Source: Dugong dugon
Lineage: Eukaryota > Chordata > Mammalia > Sirenia > Dugongidae
Direction of reading: 5' to 3'
DNA: 64,000 nucleotides
Assembly (NCBI GenBank): GCA_030035585.1
Contig: CM057475.1
Coordinates: forward strand, 5,465,501 to 5,529,500
Positions within the stretch are counted from its first letter, which is position 1. Each line of letters starts with the position of its first letter. Of this stretch, positions 36,511 to 47,098 are shown piece after piece. The translations under genes and the position numbers were made by a program. The notes under the pieces are model-generated. The model saw only the letters and a list, made by a program, of their open reading frames with translations. It made no database searches and was not told the DNA's origin.

Positions 36511-38221
36511 CCGGATGTTGAGCCTTTATTACTAACAACAGGAGACACCTGATTGGGGCTCACTGCCCTCGGCCAGGGCGTGCGTGCTGGAGGCCAGCAG
36601 CAGAGCCTGCTGGAAACGGCGGTGTTTGCCTCTGGCTGGTGGAAAAGGGTGTGGACTGCATTTTCCCTGAGGTGCTTTGAGTGTCAGGGGAACGGGGCTC
36701 TGGGCAGCCGCTGTGCAATCGGCGGCCCTTCCACAGCCCAAGCCACTCCTGTCGCGCGCCGGGTCTGGGTCTGCACCCAACAAATTCCCCCGTCTGCGCT
36801 TCGCCGTCCCCTAACGCTCCTGGCCTCAACTGCCTCATCTGAAAGATGGGAGAACTGCCAAGCCCATCTTTGGGTGCCTGCTTGAAGACAAGGGTGAAAG
36901 CTGACAACTTACTTAGGTCTCATCCATTTATCCACAGGCATTCAACGAGGACCGTGGGCAACTTCGACTGCCAAATTCCAGAGTTGGGTAAACCCAGCCA
37001 CCCTTTCTTTACTGCTCCAGTTTGCAAGCTGCTGAGCTCGGGTTGCAAATCATAACTGGCTTCAAGATGACACATGATGTCCAACCTAAGATGGGACCCC
37101 ACTGCTTCTTGTTCCATCCCCCACACAGGTGCTTCCAAACCCATCCTTAGAGCCTTCCCAAGCCACATGACCTAACCTACACCTTCACTAGGTGTATTAC
37201 TCACCTGACTTGTTGAACCTGATCTTCCCTCCTGCTGCATGTTCACTCCTCCTCACCTTGTGACTCGAGGAATCAGACTAAGGTGAGCCCCAATACCTAA
37301 TCTCTCATCCCATCTCATTCTCTGAGATTGAGACCCCACCTAGCAATTTAAATCCACAACTCACCAAACTGGGGCATTATGGTGAGGCACTGGGCTTTCA
37401 ATCATCTGCAGTGTCTCTTGCCACCGGTGCTTCTTAAACTGTATATATGCTTAATGCAAAACCAACTGGAGCCCTTGAGGATAGATCTTCATCACTGTTG
37501 TAGACCAGAGTCTAAAACAGTGCCTGTGATGAACCGAGCCTTACCGGTCAAAAATTCAGCTTCTCAGCCCTGTTTCTCCACTTTAGTCACAGGCAGAACC
37601 GGGAACACAGGCTTCAGACTCAGGCAGGTTAAAGTCCTGGGTTACAACATGGAAGCTGTTACCTGGGCCAAATCATTCTAACATCATCTACAATTTTTCA
37701 AGTTCCAGATACTTATATTTATATATTCTGTTCCCATCACAATCCTGCAAGGTTGGTATTGAAACCCCTACTTTACAAAGGAGGAAACAGAAGACAGGTG
37801 AAACAGAGCAGGGGGAACAGCTGACCCGTGGAGCTTATTCTAGGTTTGTGCAACTCCCAGTTCTATCTTAATAGTGAGGCAATAAAGACTCAAGTGCCCA
37901 AAGTTAGGGGCTTCAGGATTGGTGAGCTAACCTGGCTGGTCTACAAGATTGTGTCATGGTACCAGATTGAACACTCAGCACCAAGGTAACACACCACAGG
38001 GAAATACAGACAAAAATGGGGGTCAGCCATACATGTGGCAAGTGGCTACCATATCCAACAACACAGATTCAGAACCTTCCCATCAGTGTAGAAAGTAAAA
38101 TTCACAGGGCTGCTCTGGAGTGTGGCATTTATTTCCATCCTAAGCACTTCTCTCTGCTATTACCTAGGTTCACTCTGCCTCCTCTGTAAGACAATGCAAA
38201 GCTCCAAGGATGCTTTAGAAC
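36511..38221. other. Intergenic stretch between ZFAND4 promoter and WASHC2 3' end
   Basis: Mostly unassigned. MIR-like pieces at 36815-36860 (ctcaactgcctcatctgaaagatggg) and 37735-37810 (ccctactttacaaaggaggaaacag). Overlapping open frames at 36553-36907 on both strands reflect high GC, not a gene. Confidence 0.45.
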
Positions 38222-38276
38222 AATGGTCTGCAACTTCTCTAAAGGGCCCAACAGAAAACATTTCTAAGCTTTGTAA
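38222..38276 (+). repeat. hAT-type DNA element remnant, left part
   Basis: atggtctgcaacttctctaaagggccc...catttctaagctttg matches the old mammalian hAT-like repeat whose other end is at 38699-38792 (ggcagccataagcaatatgtaaacgaacaggtgtggctgtgttccaat). An antisense copy is at 51376-51548. Confidence 0.7.
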
Positions 38277-38390
38277 GCTCTGGTGGCGCAGTGGTTAAAG
38301 CACTCGACTGCTAACCGAAAGGATGGTGGTTTGAACCCATCAGCTGCTGCTCGGGAAAAAGATGTGGCAGTCTGCTTCTATAAAGATTAC
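38277..38390 (+). repeat. AfroSINE, 5' part, interrupted
   Basis: Head gctctggtggcgcagtggttaaagcactcgactgctaacc to the middle gtctgcttctataaagattac. It continues at 38615 (tacagccttggaaacc) once the 224-bp insertion is removed. Confidence 0.92.
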
Positions 38391-38614
38391 CTTATTTTCA
38401 GGTAAGTAACACATGCCTTCTACATTTGCTTGCCAAGCACACCCTCCCTCTGGGAGGTATTTTCATAAGCATGCTAATTTTTTTTACAGCAACATGTAAA
38501 AAAATTAGCATAGCGGTGTTTAAGAAAATACTTCACGGCGGGGGGGGGGAAGTGGGGGAAGGCGCAGCTGGCAAACAAACGTAGACGGCATGCATTATCT
38601 GCGTACAAATACAG
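38391..38614. mobile_element. 224-bp near-palindromic element inside an AfroSINE (MITE-like)
   Basis: The whole insertion is an imperfect inverted repeat. The right arm read backwards repeats blocks of the left arm in order: ATTT, GCATGCC, TCTAC.TTTG.TTGCCA, GTATTTTC and GCTAATTTTTTTTACA. The arms meet at a 6-base loop GCAACA (38489-38494). The ends are CTTATTTTC and (reverse) CTGTATTTG. TAC flanks both sides (38388-38390 and 38615-38617), a candidate 3-bp target duplication, since the intact SINE reads gattacagcc. A G run at 38540-38550 lengthens the right arm. No coding capacity. Family not recognised. Confidence 0.75.
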
Positions 38615-38698
38615 TACAGCCTTGGAAACCCTACTGGGCAGTTCTACTGTGTCCTACAGGGTTGCTCTAAGTTGGAATCCACTGACCGCAAACTAGCA
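38615..38698 (+). repeat. AfroSINE, 3' part
   Basis: tacagccttggaaaccctactgggcag..., ...gggttgctctaagttggaatccactg completes the SINE begun at 38277. Confidence 0.9.
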
Positions 38699-38792
38699 AA
38701 AGGTGTGGCGGGTTTTAAGCTCTCCAGTCCGTGGCAGCCATAAGCAATATGTAAACGAACAGGTGTGGCTGTGTTCCAATAAAGCCAGGGCT
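38699..38792 (+). repeat. hAT-type DNA element remnant, right part
   Basis: ggtgtggcgggttttaagctctcc...gtggctgtgttccaataaagcc; see the left part at 38222. Confidence 0.7.
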
Positions 38793-39394
38793 TCAAAATG
38801 GTTCGGTAATTATGGACGTAACCAACGGCAACGTACGGGTTGCAAAACAACCGTATCTGCTGCCCAACAGATTCTGACCCAAGTAGGAAACAGCTATGCC
38901 CCACTCAAAGATGGCGGCTAACGAGGCTGCTCTGAATGTGTCGCTCTCCACAGTAATAATAATCCAATAATCCAATAATAATGCCAATAATCCAATCGCC
39001 TGCATCAGGCTCCTGAAACTTTCGTTATCCATGGAGGAGATTGCCCTTGTTTACATCCACAATTACAGAACCATTTTGAATTGGTTAGAAGACCTGAATA
39101 AAACTTTAGTTACAAAAACAGCCAATGGAGGGCCATTGTTTGCTGGTCCCGGCCTTAGAGGACTTGAAGAGGCATCTTCAGAATTCCATGAATTAGTGGA
39201 AACCTCCTCTCATAAGTATATGTAATCTCTCTCATCCTGTTTTTCTCTTTCACATGCCCACGAAGAATCTCTGGCCATCTGTCTAGCATCCATTACCTCC
39301 GTGATTCCCTGCCCACCCATGAAAGCCACAAGCAGGTTTGTTCTCTAACATGACATAAATCATACTGTGCCTCTTAATTAAAGTTTTAAAAAAA
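38793..39394 (+). other. Unassigned segment, possibly a processed pseudogene
   Basis: An ATG in good context (aaagatggcggctaacgag, 38909-38911) opens a frame stopped after 19 codons in an imperfect AATAATCC repeat. The same frame reopens with MEEIALVYIHNYRTILNWLE and runs to SSHKYM (39031-39225). About 150 bp further on is ATTAAA (39377-39382) followed by an A run. This looks like a decayed cDNA copy, but I do not recognise the parent and no flanking duplication was found. Confidence 0.25.
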
Positions 39395-39607
39395 CGAACA
39401 TCACTGTGAAACATTTATTTTTGTTTTGCAGTATTAAGCATGATTATTAAAACCAGTGCAAAAAAATACTAAGTACATTGGATAAGAGGTAAGCTAGCTA
39501 TTTTAGCATTTGCTTTCTGTAAATCAGTTAAGACAATTATCATATAAGACAGCATTATTAACTCAAGGCTGTAGCTTGAAGGGTGAGATCTGGATACCCT
39601 GTACATC
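39395..39607 (-). other. WASHC2: WASHC2 3' UTR (inferred)
   Basis: About 210 bp from the stop codon to the expected cleavage site 15-25 bases past an AATAAA at 39419-39414 (minus strand). No closer canonical signal was seen. A much longer 3' UTR cannot be excluded without transcript data. Confidence 0.6.
39414..39419 (-). terminator. WASHC2 poly(A) signal AATAAA
   Basis: Canonical AATAAA on the minus strand about 190 bases after the stop codon. It lies within 40 bp of an ATTAAA on the plus strand (39377-39382), so signals for opposite directions sit close together. Confidence 0.65.
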
Positions 39608-39747
39608 CTACTGGCCTCCAAAGGCGTTCAGGGGGTCATCAAATATGTTGGACACCTTGTGTTGAGATCTTGGTTCAGGGACTGCTTGTGCAGACCGGCT
39701 TTTCGGTTTAGTTTTCTTAGCCTGGGTACCAGAGGAGAAGATGTCAT
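39608..39747 (-). CDS. WASHC2: WASHC2 last coding exon j, with stop codon
   Basis: 140 bp of coding sequence ending in TAG at 39610-39608. After the split Asp it reads [18 protein letters not shown], then [20 protein letters not shown], then LNAFGGQ and stop. Acceptor TTATTAAAG follows a long pyrimidine tract. The C-terminal LNAFGGQ is identical to the human end as I remember it. Confidence 0.97.
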
Positions 39748-39857
39748 CTTTAATAAGAAAAAAAAAGGGAAGAAGTTACTTAACAAGTGCGAAAATGAGT
39801 GCTTTGAAGACACATCCACATAAACCACCAAAGACCCAATTTTAGTAAAAGTACTAA

Positions 39858-39955
39858 GGTCCCTAGGTGACGCAAGTGGTTTGCATTCAGCTGCTAACCT
39901 GAAGGTTAGCAGTTCAAACCTATCCAGTGGTACCATGATCTGCTTCCATTAAGAC
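39858..39955 (+). repeat. AfroSINE, head part, interrupted by another SINE
   Basis: aaggtccctaggtgacgcaagtggtttgcattcagctgc...; its tail (atcagctcaacggcaactaacaacaac) appears after the antisense SINE at 40115-40150. Confidence 0.8.
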
Positions 39956-40100
39956 TGCTGTTGTTGTTAGCTGTCATCGAGTCCATTTCAAGTCAGAGCA
40001 ACTCCGTGTGAAAAAGCAGAACTGCCCCATAGAGTTTTCTAGACCATCATCTTTATGAGAACAGGTCACCCGGTCTTTCTCCCACAGACTGCTGGGTAGG
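39956..40100 (-). repeat. AfroSINE-related SINE, antisense, nested
   Basis: ctgttgttgttagctgtcatcgagtcc..., ...ggtcacccggtctttctcccacag; same subfamily type as 33313-33512. Confidence 0.82.
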
Positions 40101-40547
40101 TAACCATTGTAATACCAAGAATCAGCTCAACGGCAACTAACAACAACTGGGTACCAAAAGACACTAACATGGAAGTTGAGCCTCTTAGATTCTGCTCCCA
40201 GCATTGCCACTAATTTTATGATCACATACAAGTCACAGGTTCTCTTTGATTATTATTTTAGCAGCTACAAAAGTGTATATGGTTGTACATGCAGACACTT
40301 ACACAGGAGAGGGACTGGGGAAGGATAACTGGATCTCCAGTCCAGTCCATGACCTCACTACCTGTGACATTATATTTACTGTATATTCTTTTCACACTGG
40401 ATTTTAAAGGGGCAATAAAAATAAGCAAAGGGAAATCCAATACAGGACTCACCCTCTTTCAGAATAAATGCATCTATGTGAGGCATTGCAATGCTAAGAA
40501 TGGTTAAGTCTTTGTGACTACACTCGTGTTCACTGCTTCACTGACTT

Positions 40548-41030
40548 TAAAGCCCACCTTACCCTATGACCCAGTGATGTTACTGCTTGGATTCTATCCT
40601 ACAGAGACTTTAGCATGTGTACATAAAGATATGTGTACACAGATGTTAAAGACCACATTATATGTAACAGTAAAAACTTAGAAACAATCTAGATGGGCAC
40701 CAACAGGCTAACATAAAAATACTACACACCCACTAAAAGCAAGAGTAGATCGCTAGGTACCGACATGAAAGATGTCTATTAAATAAAATAGTAAATGACT
40801 AAAAGGAACAGCATAACAGATATAATACAGTGTCATTTCTGAAAAAATGGGTATACATTTATATATATACAGACATAGATTAATATCACCATGTCTGAAA
40901 GGATAAATGCCAAACTGTTAGTAATGGTTACTTACCTCTGGGGTTCTATTTCCCTTTTTTACATTTTCTGAATTGTATTAACCTATACTAACGAGCTTGT
41001 GTTACTTTTTTTATAATAAAAGAAGGCGTG
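40548..41030 (+). mobile_element. Old L1 3' end (L1MC/ME-like) in WASHC2 intron
   Basis: gattctatcctacagagac..., ...gaaacaatctagatgggcacc..., ...ggttacttacctctggggttctattt..., ...acattttctgaattgta. No ORF. Confidence 0.75.
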
Positions 41031-41817
41031 AAGTCTCTTCGGTGTCCTGCACAGTGAGAAGCAGGTGGACACAGAGCACACGCCTGGCTGGGAAGCCTGC
41101 CCAGAGCTGGCAGTTCAGTACCGGTTTCCCTCTCGTTAGACCCAGGTGCAGACTGGCGGGGGCAGGGATGTGTATCTGGCTCAGGCCCAAGTCTTATCCA
41201 CCAAACACGGAAGCTCTACAATGAGTGTTCCTGGCATTTGTCTGGCCCATTAATAAAACAGATGATACACCACGAAGGGAAAATAAGTATTTTTACAGAT
41301 GCTGAAAATCTTTGCTGAAATGTAAAGCTTGATTGATTTATAACCCACTTTTCTGTAGACTCCTACACTCTTCCTGCACTGCTCCTCGATTCTCTGAGCC
41401 ACTGACACCCTCCAGCTAGAATTCCAACGCAGCCAACCACAGTGCTTCTGAGTCATCCACCTTCAGCCTGCTGTAGCACCTGGGTTGTTTCTGGTACTAC
41501 TTTTATAATGTCAGAGTGGGGTTCACATTTGTCACAGATGGCTGGGAGAGGGTGTGCGGAGGTCAAGTTCTACTAAACTTAAAGGTCAAATTCTGGGCTC
41601 CTTCAAACTCCTTGATGTCCATCCATCATACCAAAAAGTTGTTTCACTTAAAATACTAGTTGTCCATTTATTTATCAGCCTAATATGGGGGATTACACAG
41701 CAAACCAAAAGAAACCCACTGGGAGCATTTTCCAGGAAAGGATCAAGACAGCAGCAGGAGAAATATCAAAGACTGAATGGTAACAATTCTATGTCTTATG
41801 CAGAAAAGCAAACTTAC
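41031..41817. other. WASHC2 last intron, nothing recognised
   Basis: No exon or repeat recognised in this part of the intron. Confidence 0.4.
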
Positions 41818-41995
41818 CCATATCATCATCAAATATAGACTTGGCTTCCACTTTCTTTTTGGACTTTTCTTTTGGTTTTACAGTTAAGTCAGCAAAGATA
41901 TCAATGCTATCATCAAATAAGTTGGATTCTAATGTTCTTTCCTTCTCTTTTGTTTTTTGTGCGGGTTTAATTGCTTCTGCAGCAAATATATCATC
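41818..41995 (-). CDS. WASHC2: WASHC2 penultimate coding exon i
   Basis: 178 bp, phase 0 at the start and phase 1 at the end. The 59 residues begin [20 protein letters not shown] and include [20 protein letters not shown], ending KSIFDDDM plus one base. Three LFa-like blocks. Acceptor AAACAAG, donor GTAAGT. The extra G joins AT of the last exon to make an Asp codon. Confidence 0.97.
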
Positions 41996-42069
41996 CTTGT
42001 TTAGCCAAAAAACAAGGAAAACAAGTTTAAATCAACAATTTGTTTCATTAAAAATACTTACTTCAACAA

Positions 42070-42435
42070 GTTGCTGAAATGCAAACTGCCAGAGTTCTGG
42101 GCCTCTAATCTGGAACAGCCACTCCACCTGCCCCCTCTACCTGGAATGTTCCACCCTACATCTCTGCACGGCAGGATCCTTCTCTCTCTCCTAGTCTCAA
42201 CTCAAATGGCACCAGCTCTGCAGAGAGGCCACTCTACCAATCCTCTCTCTCAAGAAGCACCGCCCACCCTGGCATCATCACTTCTGCCCCACTGCCCCGG
42301 GTTATTTGAAAACATCTTCATTATCGTGGTGTTTCTATCCCCTTTCCCTCCCTGAGAGCTCTGGGAGAGCCAAACACCTTGTACCACCCACAGCACCCAG
42401 AAGCTCAACAAGCATCTGGCAAGCAAGTGCCTCTG
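42070..42435 (+). repeat. L2 LINE 3' remnant
   Basis: acctggaatgttccaccctacatctctgcacggcaggatcc..., ...agtctcaactcaaatggcacc..., ...ccagaagctcaacaagcatctgg. The order matches the L2 3' end. Confidence 0.75.
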
Positions 42436-42813
42436 AAGGCCTTCCTGCAGGCACTCAACCTTCACCTCCAGCCAATGCCTGTTTCCCCACGGTCAGAGGT
42501 TAAACACTCAAGCTGGACCAATATACCTTTATATATGTCCCAGAGTACCATTCCAAGGAAGCTAATTATATCAATAGTCTGCTAAAATCTATAAAAATCA
42601 AGACCCATATCAATTGTTATGACCACCCAAGAACTGGACCCTAATGATACAACAACAAAAAAAATAATAATGTAATAATAAGATTAGCAGATCCTAATTA
42701 TAATTACCAAATAAACAGGCACCGGGCATGTACAAAACAAGCCTAACATGATCTGTGGCTCAAATGAACTGACACACAACCAGGCATAAAAATGTATTAT
42801 GATGTCCTGTTAC

Positions 42814-43422
42814 CTCAAAAAAATCTTGTGTTTTGAATATAACATCTTGCTGACTATTGGATTTTAACCCATTCTTCTTGTCTTTCTGATCTGTAAAGAG
42901 ATTGTCTTCATCTTCCAGGAGAGGAAACAGGCTGGCTTTCTTTGCTTGTTTTGGTCTGACAGACTGGAAGAGATCATCGTCACTGCCTGCCTCATCGAGA
43001 GCAGAGAAGATACTGCTCTGTTCTCTACTCCCCCCTGGCTGGCTGGCCTGGGCCTCTGCTGCCTTCTCCTTGGCTTTTGTTCTCCCCGTGGACTGAGATC
43101 CAATGCTCTTGGAAAAGATATCCCCAGAATTGAAAAGGTCATCCTCAAGAAGCTGACCCAGAGATTTTGCAAAGGGGCTTCTGTCCACTTCAGGCACAGG
43201 ACTGCCTTCCAAAGTCGGAGTGGCAGCTGCCACAGAGATGTCTTCTCCATCAGCTGCCTTGGGCTGTGGCTGGTGGAAATCTGGTAAGACGGTGCCGTCT
43301 CCTAACTGTGCAGTCGGTCCGCTGGGGACACCCATGTCCTCTGCCTCACTGGACTCCTGGGCAGCCAGCCGCCGAGCCGCACGGGTCTGAGGTCTGCGTC
43401 TCCCTCTCACTTTGACTCGGCT
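42814..43422 (-). CDS. WASHC2: WASHC2 coding exon h, the large 609-bp exon
   Basis: 609 bp, phase 0/0, 203 residues. It begins [20 protein letters not shown], a strongly basic segment in the region reported in the family to bind capping protein (CPI-type motif) and acidic lipids. It then carries Leu-Phe/acidic blocks: [23 protein letters not shown], and [14 protein letters not shown]. It ends KTQDFFE. Acceptor CCATTGCAG, donor GTAACA. Upstream Met-Pro-Leu-Gln codons lie in the intron and are not part of the protein. Confidence 0.97.
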
Positions 43423-43851
43423 CTGCAATGGCATAAAATCACATGTTGATCTGTGACAAAAAAAAAGGACTCAAAGCTAACATAGCAAAGAATCAGTGAC
43501 TCAAAATAGTGTAAGTGTATCTAGTCCACTATAATCAAGATACTGCATACGACACAGAAGAGGTTATTTCTGAAGAAGGATTTTCATTGCTACTAGGGCT
43601 CCAAGACTAAATCACTCTTAACCCTTCACTGTTCCCTCATGTTTGAGTCTTTTGAGTGTAGTTTCAGTTCAGATTCACACAAATGGCTTCATCTGCCACT
43701 GGAAGCCCAGATAATGGACATGTTGGTGCTATGTCCTACAACCCTCCTGCCCCCATTCTGTCCTGAACGTAGACTTGGGTATTTTTCAAAACAAGAAAGA
43801 ATCAGGGGGAGTTCTGGTAGTAATCTTTTTATTAAGGAGCTAATCTAAAAT

Positions 43852-44056
43852 CAGGAGCCCTGGTGGTGCAGTGGTTAAAGCACTCGGCTGCCAACCAAAA
43901 GGTCAGTGGTTCGAACCCACCAGCCACTCTATAGGAGAAAGATGTGGCAGTCTGCTTCTGTAAAGAATTCCCTTGGAAACCCTTTGAGGCATTTCTATTC
44001 CATCCTATAGGGTCACTATGAGTTGGAATCAACTCGATGGCAGTGAGTTTTTTGGG
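43852..44056 (+). repeat. AfroSINE, full length
   Basis: caggagccctggtggtgcagtggttaaagcactcggctgccaacc to gggtcactatgagttggaatcaactcgatggcagtg. The tRNA-like B box (ggttcgaaccc) is intact, making this one of the best-preserved copies. Confidence 0.95.
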
Positions 44057-45104
44057 TAGTATAATCCGGCTCCAGGAGCAGAGAGACATAAGACAATCAA
44101 GAAAGAGAGGTAATCCAGGGTGCTGTTTTCTTCAAATCAACAAACACTAAATTCAAATTTCATGTAAAAAATATGGATTAGAAATCAGAGCTCTTAATAT
44201 AATTTCAAAACTTGAGTCAGTTATCAGCAATATAGTATTTGTGATATTTTCCAAAATATACAATTAAGAAGAGTTTTGAGAAGGCACAACCTACTTTGGG
44301 CGAAGTACTTGACTGGACTGCATTTGCCAATTTCAAAGAAATTTTACAAATAATTTTAAGAAACAGTCAATTTAAAGTAAACCAAAAGAAGTTTATGGGA
44401 AAAAAATATAACACAGAAACTACAGGGGGCTTTATTTTTCACATGCTTTCCAGAGGGAAGACAGCTTTGGAAACAGTTGGTGTGAATGTATTTTCCAGCG
44501 CTATCCTACAACCTGTCGCTTATTCAGAGATCAGCTAAGACTTTCTAGAGAAGGCAGATCTGATAAAAAGATGAAAACCAACTAAAATGAAAGCAAAGCA
44601 TAAAGAGTGTTCAACAGTCCACTGGGGAAACACTGGTATGGGGTGACAGGGCTGCACTAGACTGTGGGTGACTGCAGGGGGATCTCAGAGGGAGTCTGGG
44701 GTGGGGGGACAGAGGGAAAACTTTACAGAAGTGGTGTCCTTTGAGCAGAACTTTAGGTAAGAAAGAGCAACCCAGTCAGACAAAGTGGCATAAGCTGATG
44801 GGCAGCACTACGGGGCACGTGTGTCCAGGGAATGGTGCCTCGAGTGACCTGAGTCCAAGCTGTGAGTGGGCAACGGACAGGGAGTGAAGCTGGAAACAAA
44901 GGCTGGCAGGGACTGTAAAGGGCTTTAATACCAGCCAAGGAGTGGAATGTTCTCCTCTGGGCTGTGAGAGCCAGCAGAGGAATGACACGAGGTGCTTCCT
45001 TCAAATGGGGAGGCAGATGACCGTGTGTAATTGATGGGCTAGAAACAGACATACAGATTGTTCTAGTTAGGAAAAAAAAATGAAAGCAAAGATGGTTTTA
45101 TCAC
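44057..45104. other. WASHC2 intron; old mammalian repeat near 44690-45000
   Basis: 44690-45000 (acagaagtggtgtcctttgagcagaactttaggtaagaaagag..., ...actgtaaagggctttaataccagccaaggag) resembles a mammal-wide repeat whose family I cannot name. The rest is unassigned. Confidence 0.4.
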
Positions 45105-45278
45105 CTTGTTTGCACTGTGTAAGGTGTCTGCCTGAGCTGGAAGTTCAAAACTCACGCCGGCCTCCGCACTTTGGGGTTCCGATGGAGGAAGAGCCAATTT
45201 GGGCAGCACAGGCTTTGCTCCAGGAGCCTGGGGAGCTGCTGCTGGCAGCAAGGCCACTGGGTTAATCGCTAAATTTGC
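45105..45278 (-). CDS. WASHC2: WASHC2 coding exon g
   Basis: 174 bp, phase 0/0, 58 residues, beginning [17 protein letters not shown] and ending [11 protein letters not shown]. It is a Pro/Ala-rich linker. Acceptor TTCTTCAG; donor GTGATA is not ideal. Compared with the human protein as I remember it, a stretch of about 16 residues (after the SSEHRR equivalent) is missing here, so the elephant-like exon is shorter but in frame. Confidence 0.94.
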
Positions 45279-45629
45279 CTGAAGAAGAAAAACAAAACTT
45301 ACTCTGTATTCTTTCTTAAATGCAGCAGTCTATTATTATTACCATGACATATGACAAGAGACTCAGTGTACATAATGCATAGTACCAGAGAAGAAACAGA
45401 AATGCAGGGAAATCTGATCTAGTCCAGAACTGAGACAGAAAATCATACAACTGTACCCACCACTGGGATCGAAGAGAAAATGTTAAAGACGTGGCACACG
45501 AGAAGCAACAACTAGAGGGTGGGGAAGAGACGGGAAAACGCTTGGCAGCAGCCGACAAAAGTAAAAATCAAAACAAGTTTATAGATGCCACAAGGCAGGG
45601 AATGATGAGTCCAGAGGTGTTATAATTAC

Positions 45630-45692
45630 TTGTATTTTCCCGATCCGAGTGGATGGCTCTTTGGTTTTAAATGGAGCGGGGCCTGACGAGTC
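45630..45692 (-). CDS. WASHC2: WASHC2 coding exon f (63-bp microexon-like)
   Basis: 63 bp, phase 0/0. The 21 residues begin DSSGPAPFKTKEPSTRIGKI and end with Q. It is too short to be seen as an open reading frame on its own and was found by looking for the human segment between TPQ and ANLAINP. Acceptor TTTCACACAG, donor GTAATT. In-frame and symmetric, so it could be skipped without a frameshift. Confidence 0.92.
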
Positions 45693-46474
45693 CTGTGTGA
45701 AATTGTATTCAGTTAAAATCCTCTGAGCCAACAGCCAGAAAAGTGTCTCTTGGATTATACTAATGCCTATAAATTCTCTAGAGTGGAAGACAGTCTGTCA
45801 TTCTCTGTAGCTCTATAATACAAAAGGCATTCAAATCTCTCCTGGGGCCTCAAAATATTTCACTAACATCAATTCACTTCTCTCTCCTCACCTGAAATGT
45901 AGGTGGAAGGAGCTTGATCTTACATGGAGTAAAGAGAGACAGAGATGACAAGATTCACAAGAATTACAGTTTATCAGAGCATCAAAACCTAACCAACTGG
46001 CAGAAAACCAGTACAGAAAAATTCACCCACAGCCTAATGCACCAGGTATAGCAGCGACAGAACCTGAGGCTTGAGAAGAATCCCTTGAGATCTGCTGGTC
46101 CAAGTGTCTCATTTAGGACACTGCAGCCTCAGGGATGCATCCAGGGGCACCTGCCAGCCAGAGCCCACATCCTCAGCCCTGGCCTGTTCCAGAGAGGAGC
46201 TTTGCTGAGGAGGGAAGTCTTAACAAAAATAATCCTGGATGAAGTAACAGTGAAGGGCACCTAAGAAATCAGATTTAATTTACATTTAATTATACTCCAA
46301 GGTATCCCAGAGGGAAAAATGGGGGTTCTGGCCTGAAGAAGACTATCATCTTCTCTTAAGTCTATCCTGGAATCAAATATAATAACAACTCTGAACATGA
46401 TCCTGATAAGTAGAGACTCATGACACTCTGGAATGTGGAGTAAAGAGGGGAGATGAAGAGGGGTTAAAAGGTAC

Positions 46475-46870
46475 AGGCGGACCCCGGGTCACCAACGAGA
46501 TCTATTCCTGAGTCTGCCTTTAAGTCAAAATTACAGGTACGTCAGAACAGGTCCATACACTTCTCATTTAGCCTTACTTTAGTGCAAGAAAAGGCTCAAA
46601 GCAGTTTCAGTTATTTAAAAGCTGCACATGCATCAAATGAAGATGACTGTGATGAGAAATCTGCTGAGAGTGGGGGCTGGTTCAATCGTTTCAAAGTGAG
46701 GACAAATTTACATAACATTAAAGGGCAAGATGGAGTTGTCTGTCAGTTGGACGTTCGTAACCTGGTGACTTACTGTACGGTAAAGAAAGATATGTAGTCC
46801 AAGTTACTACTTCCTCCTTGTTAAGAGAACTCTAAAAACTCAGTAATTTGGGGTTTGATTACCGGAGTTT
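46475..46870 (+). pseudogene. Tigger/pogo-type transposase fragment
   Basis: Starts with a Tigger-like end (ggcggaccccgggtcaccaacgagatc) and keeps a frame of 71 codons (46582-46797) containing SAESGGWFNRFKVRTNLHNI and KGQDG. This resembles the CENP-B/Tigger HTH region (...GWFxRFKxRxxLHN...). The catalytic DDE part is missing. It lies 56 bp from WASHC2 exon e. Confidence 0.7.
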
Positions 46871-46925
46871 ATCTGTACTGAGATGCAAACAAGAACTGAA
46901 AATCCTTTAAGCAATCAGTTCTTAC

Positions 46926-47048
46926 CTGAGGTGTTTCCAGTTTCCATATGTTTTCTTCTTTGATACCTTGAGTGGATTCAGGATGTTTCTGGTTCTTGGC
47001 AGAGGAGACAGGGTGGTCTTTTTTCACTACCCTCTTCTTTTCTGGTAT
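46926..47048 (-). CDS. WASHC2: WASHC2 coding exon e
   Basis: 123 bp, phase 0/0, 41 residues, beginning [20 protein letters not shown] and ending WKLETPQ. It is a basic, lysine-rich linker without an LFa motif. Acceptor TTTTGAAG, donor GTAAGA. Matches human [23 protein letters not shown]...TPQ in order and position. Confidence 0.94.
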
Positions 47049-47098
47049 CTTCAAAAGAAAACGAGTACCCAAAATCTGTCAAGTATCTTAGGAAATTT

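Noticed and set aside
36121-36907. Several overlapping open frames of 64-115 codons on both strands around the CpG island
   Set aside because: They occur in all frames because stops are rare in GC-rich DNA; none has a recognisable domain.
42760-43434. Reading the whole 224-codon minus frame as one protein starting at Met
   Set aside because: The first four and last codons lie outside AG/GT borders; the real coding part is WASHC2 exon h (42814-43422).
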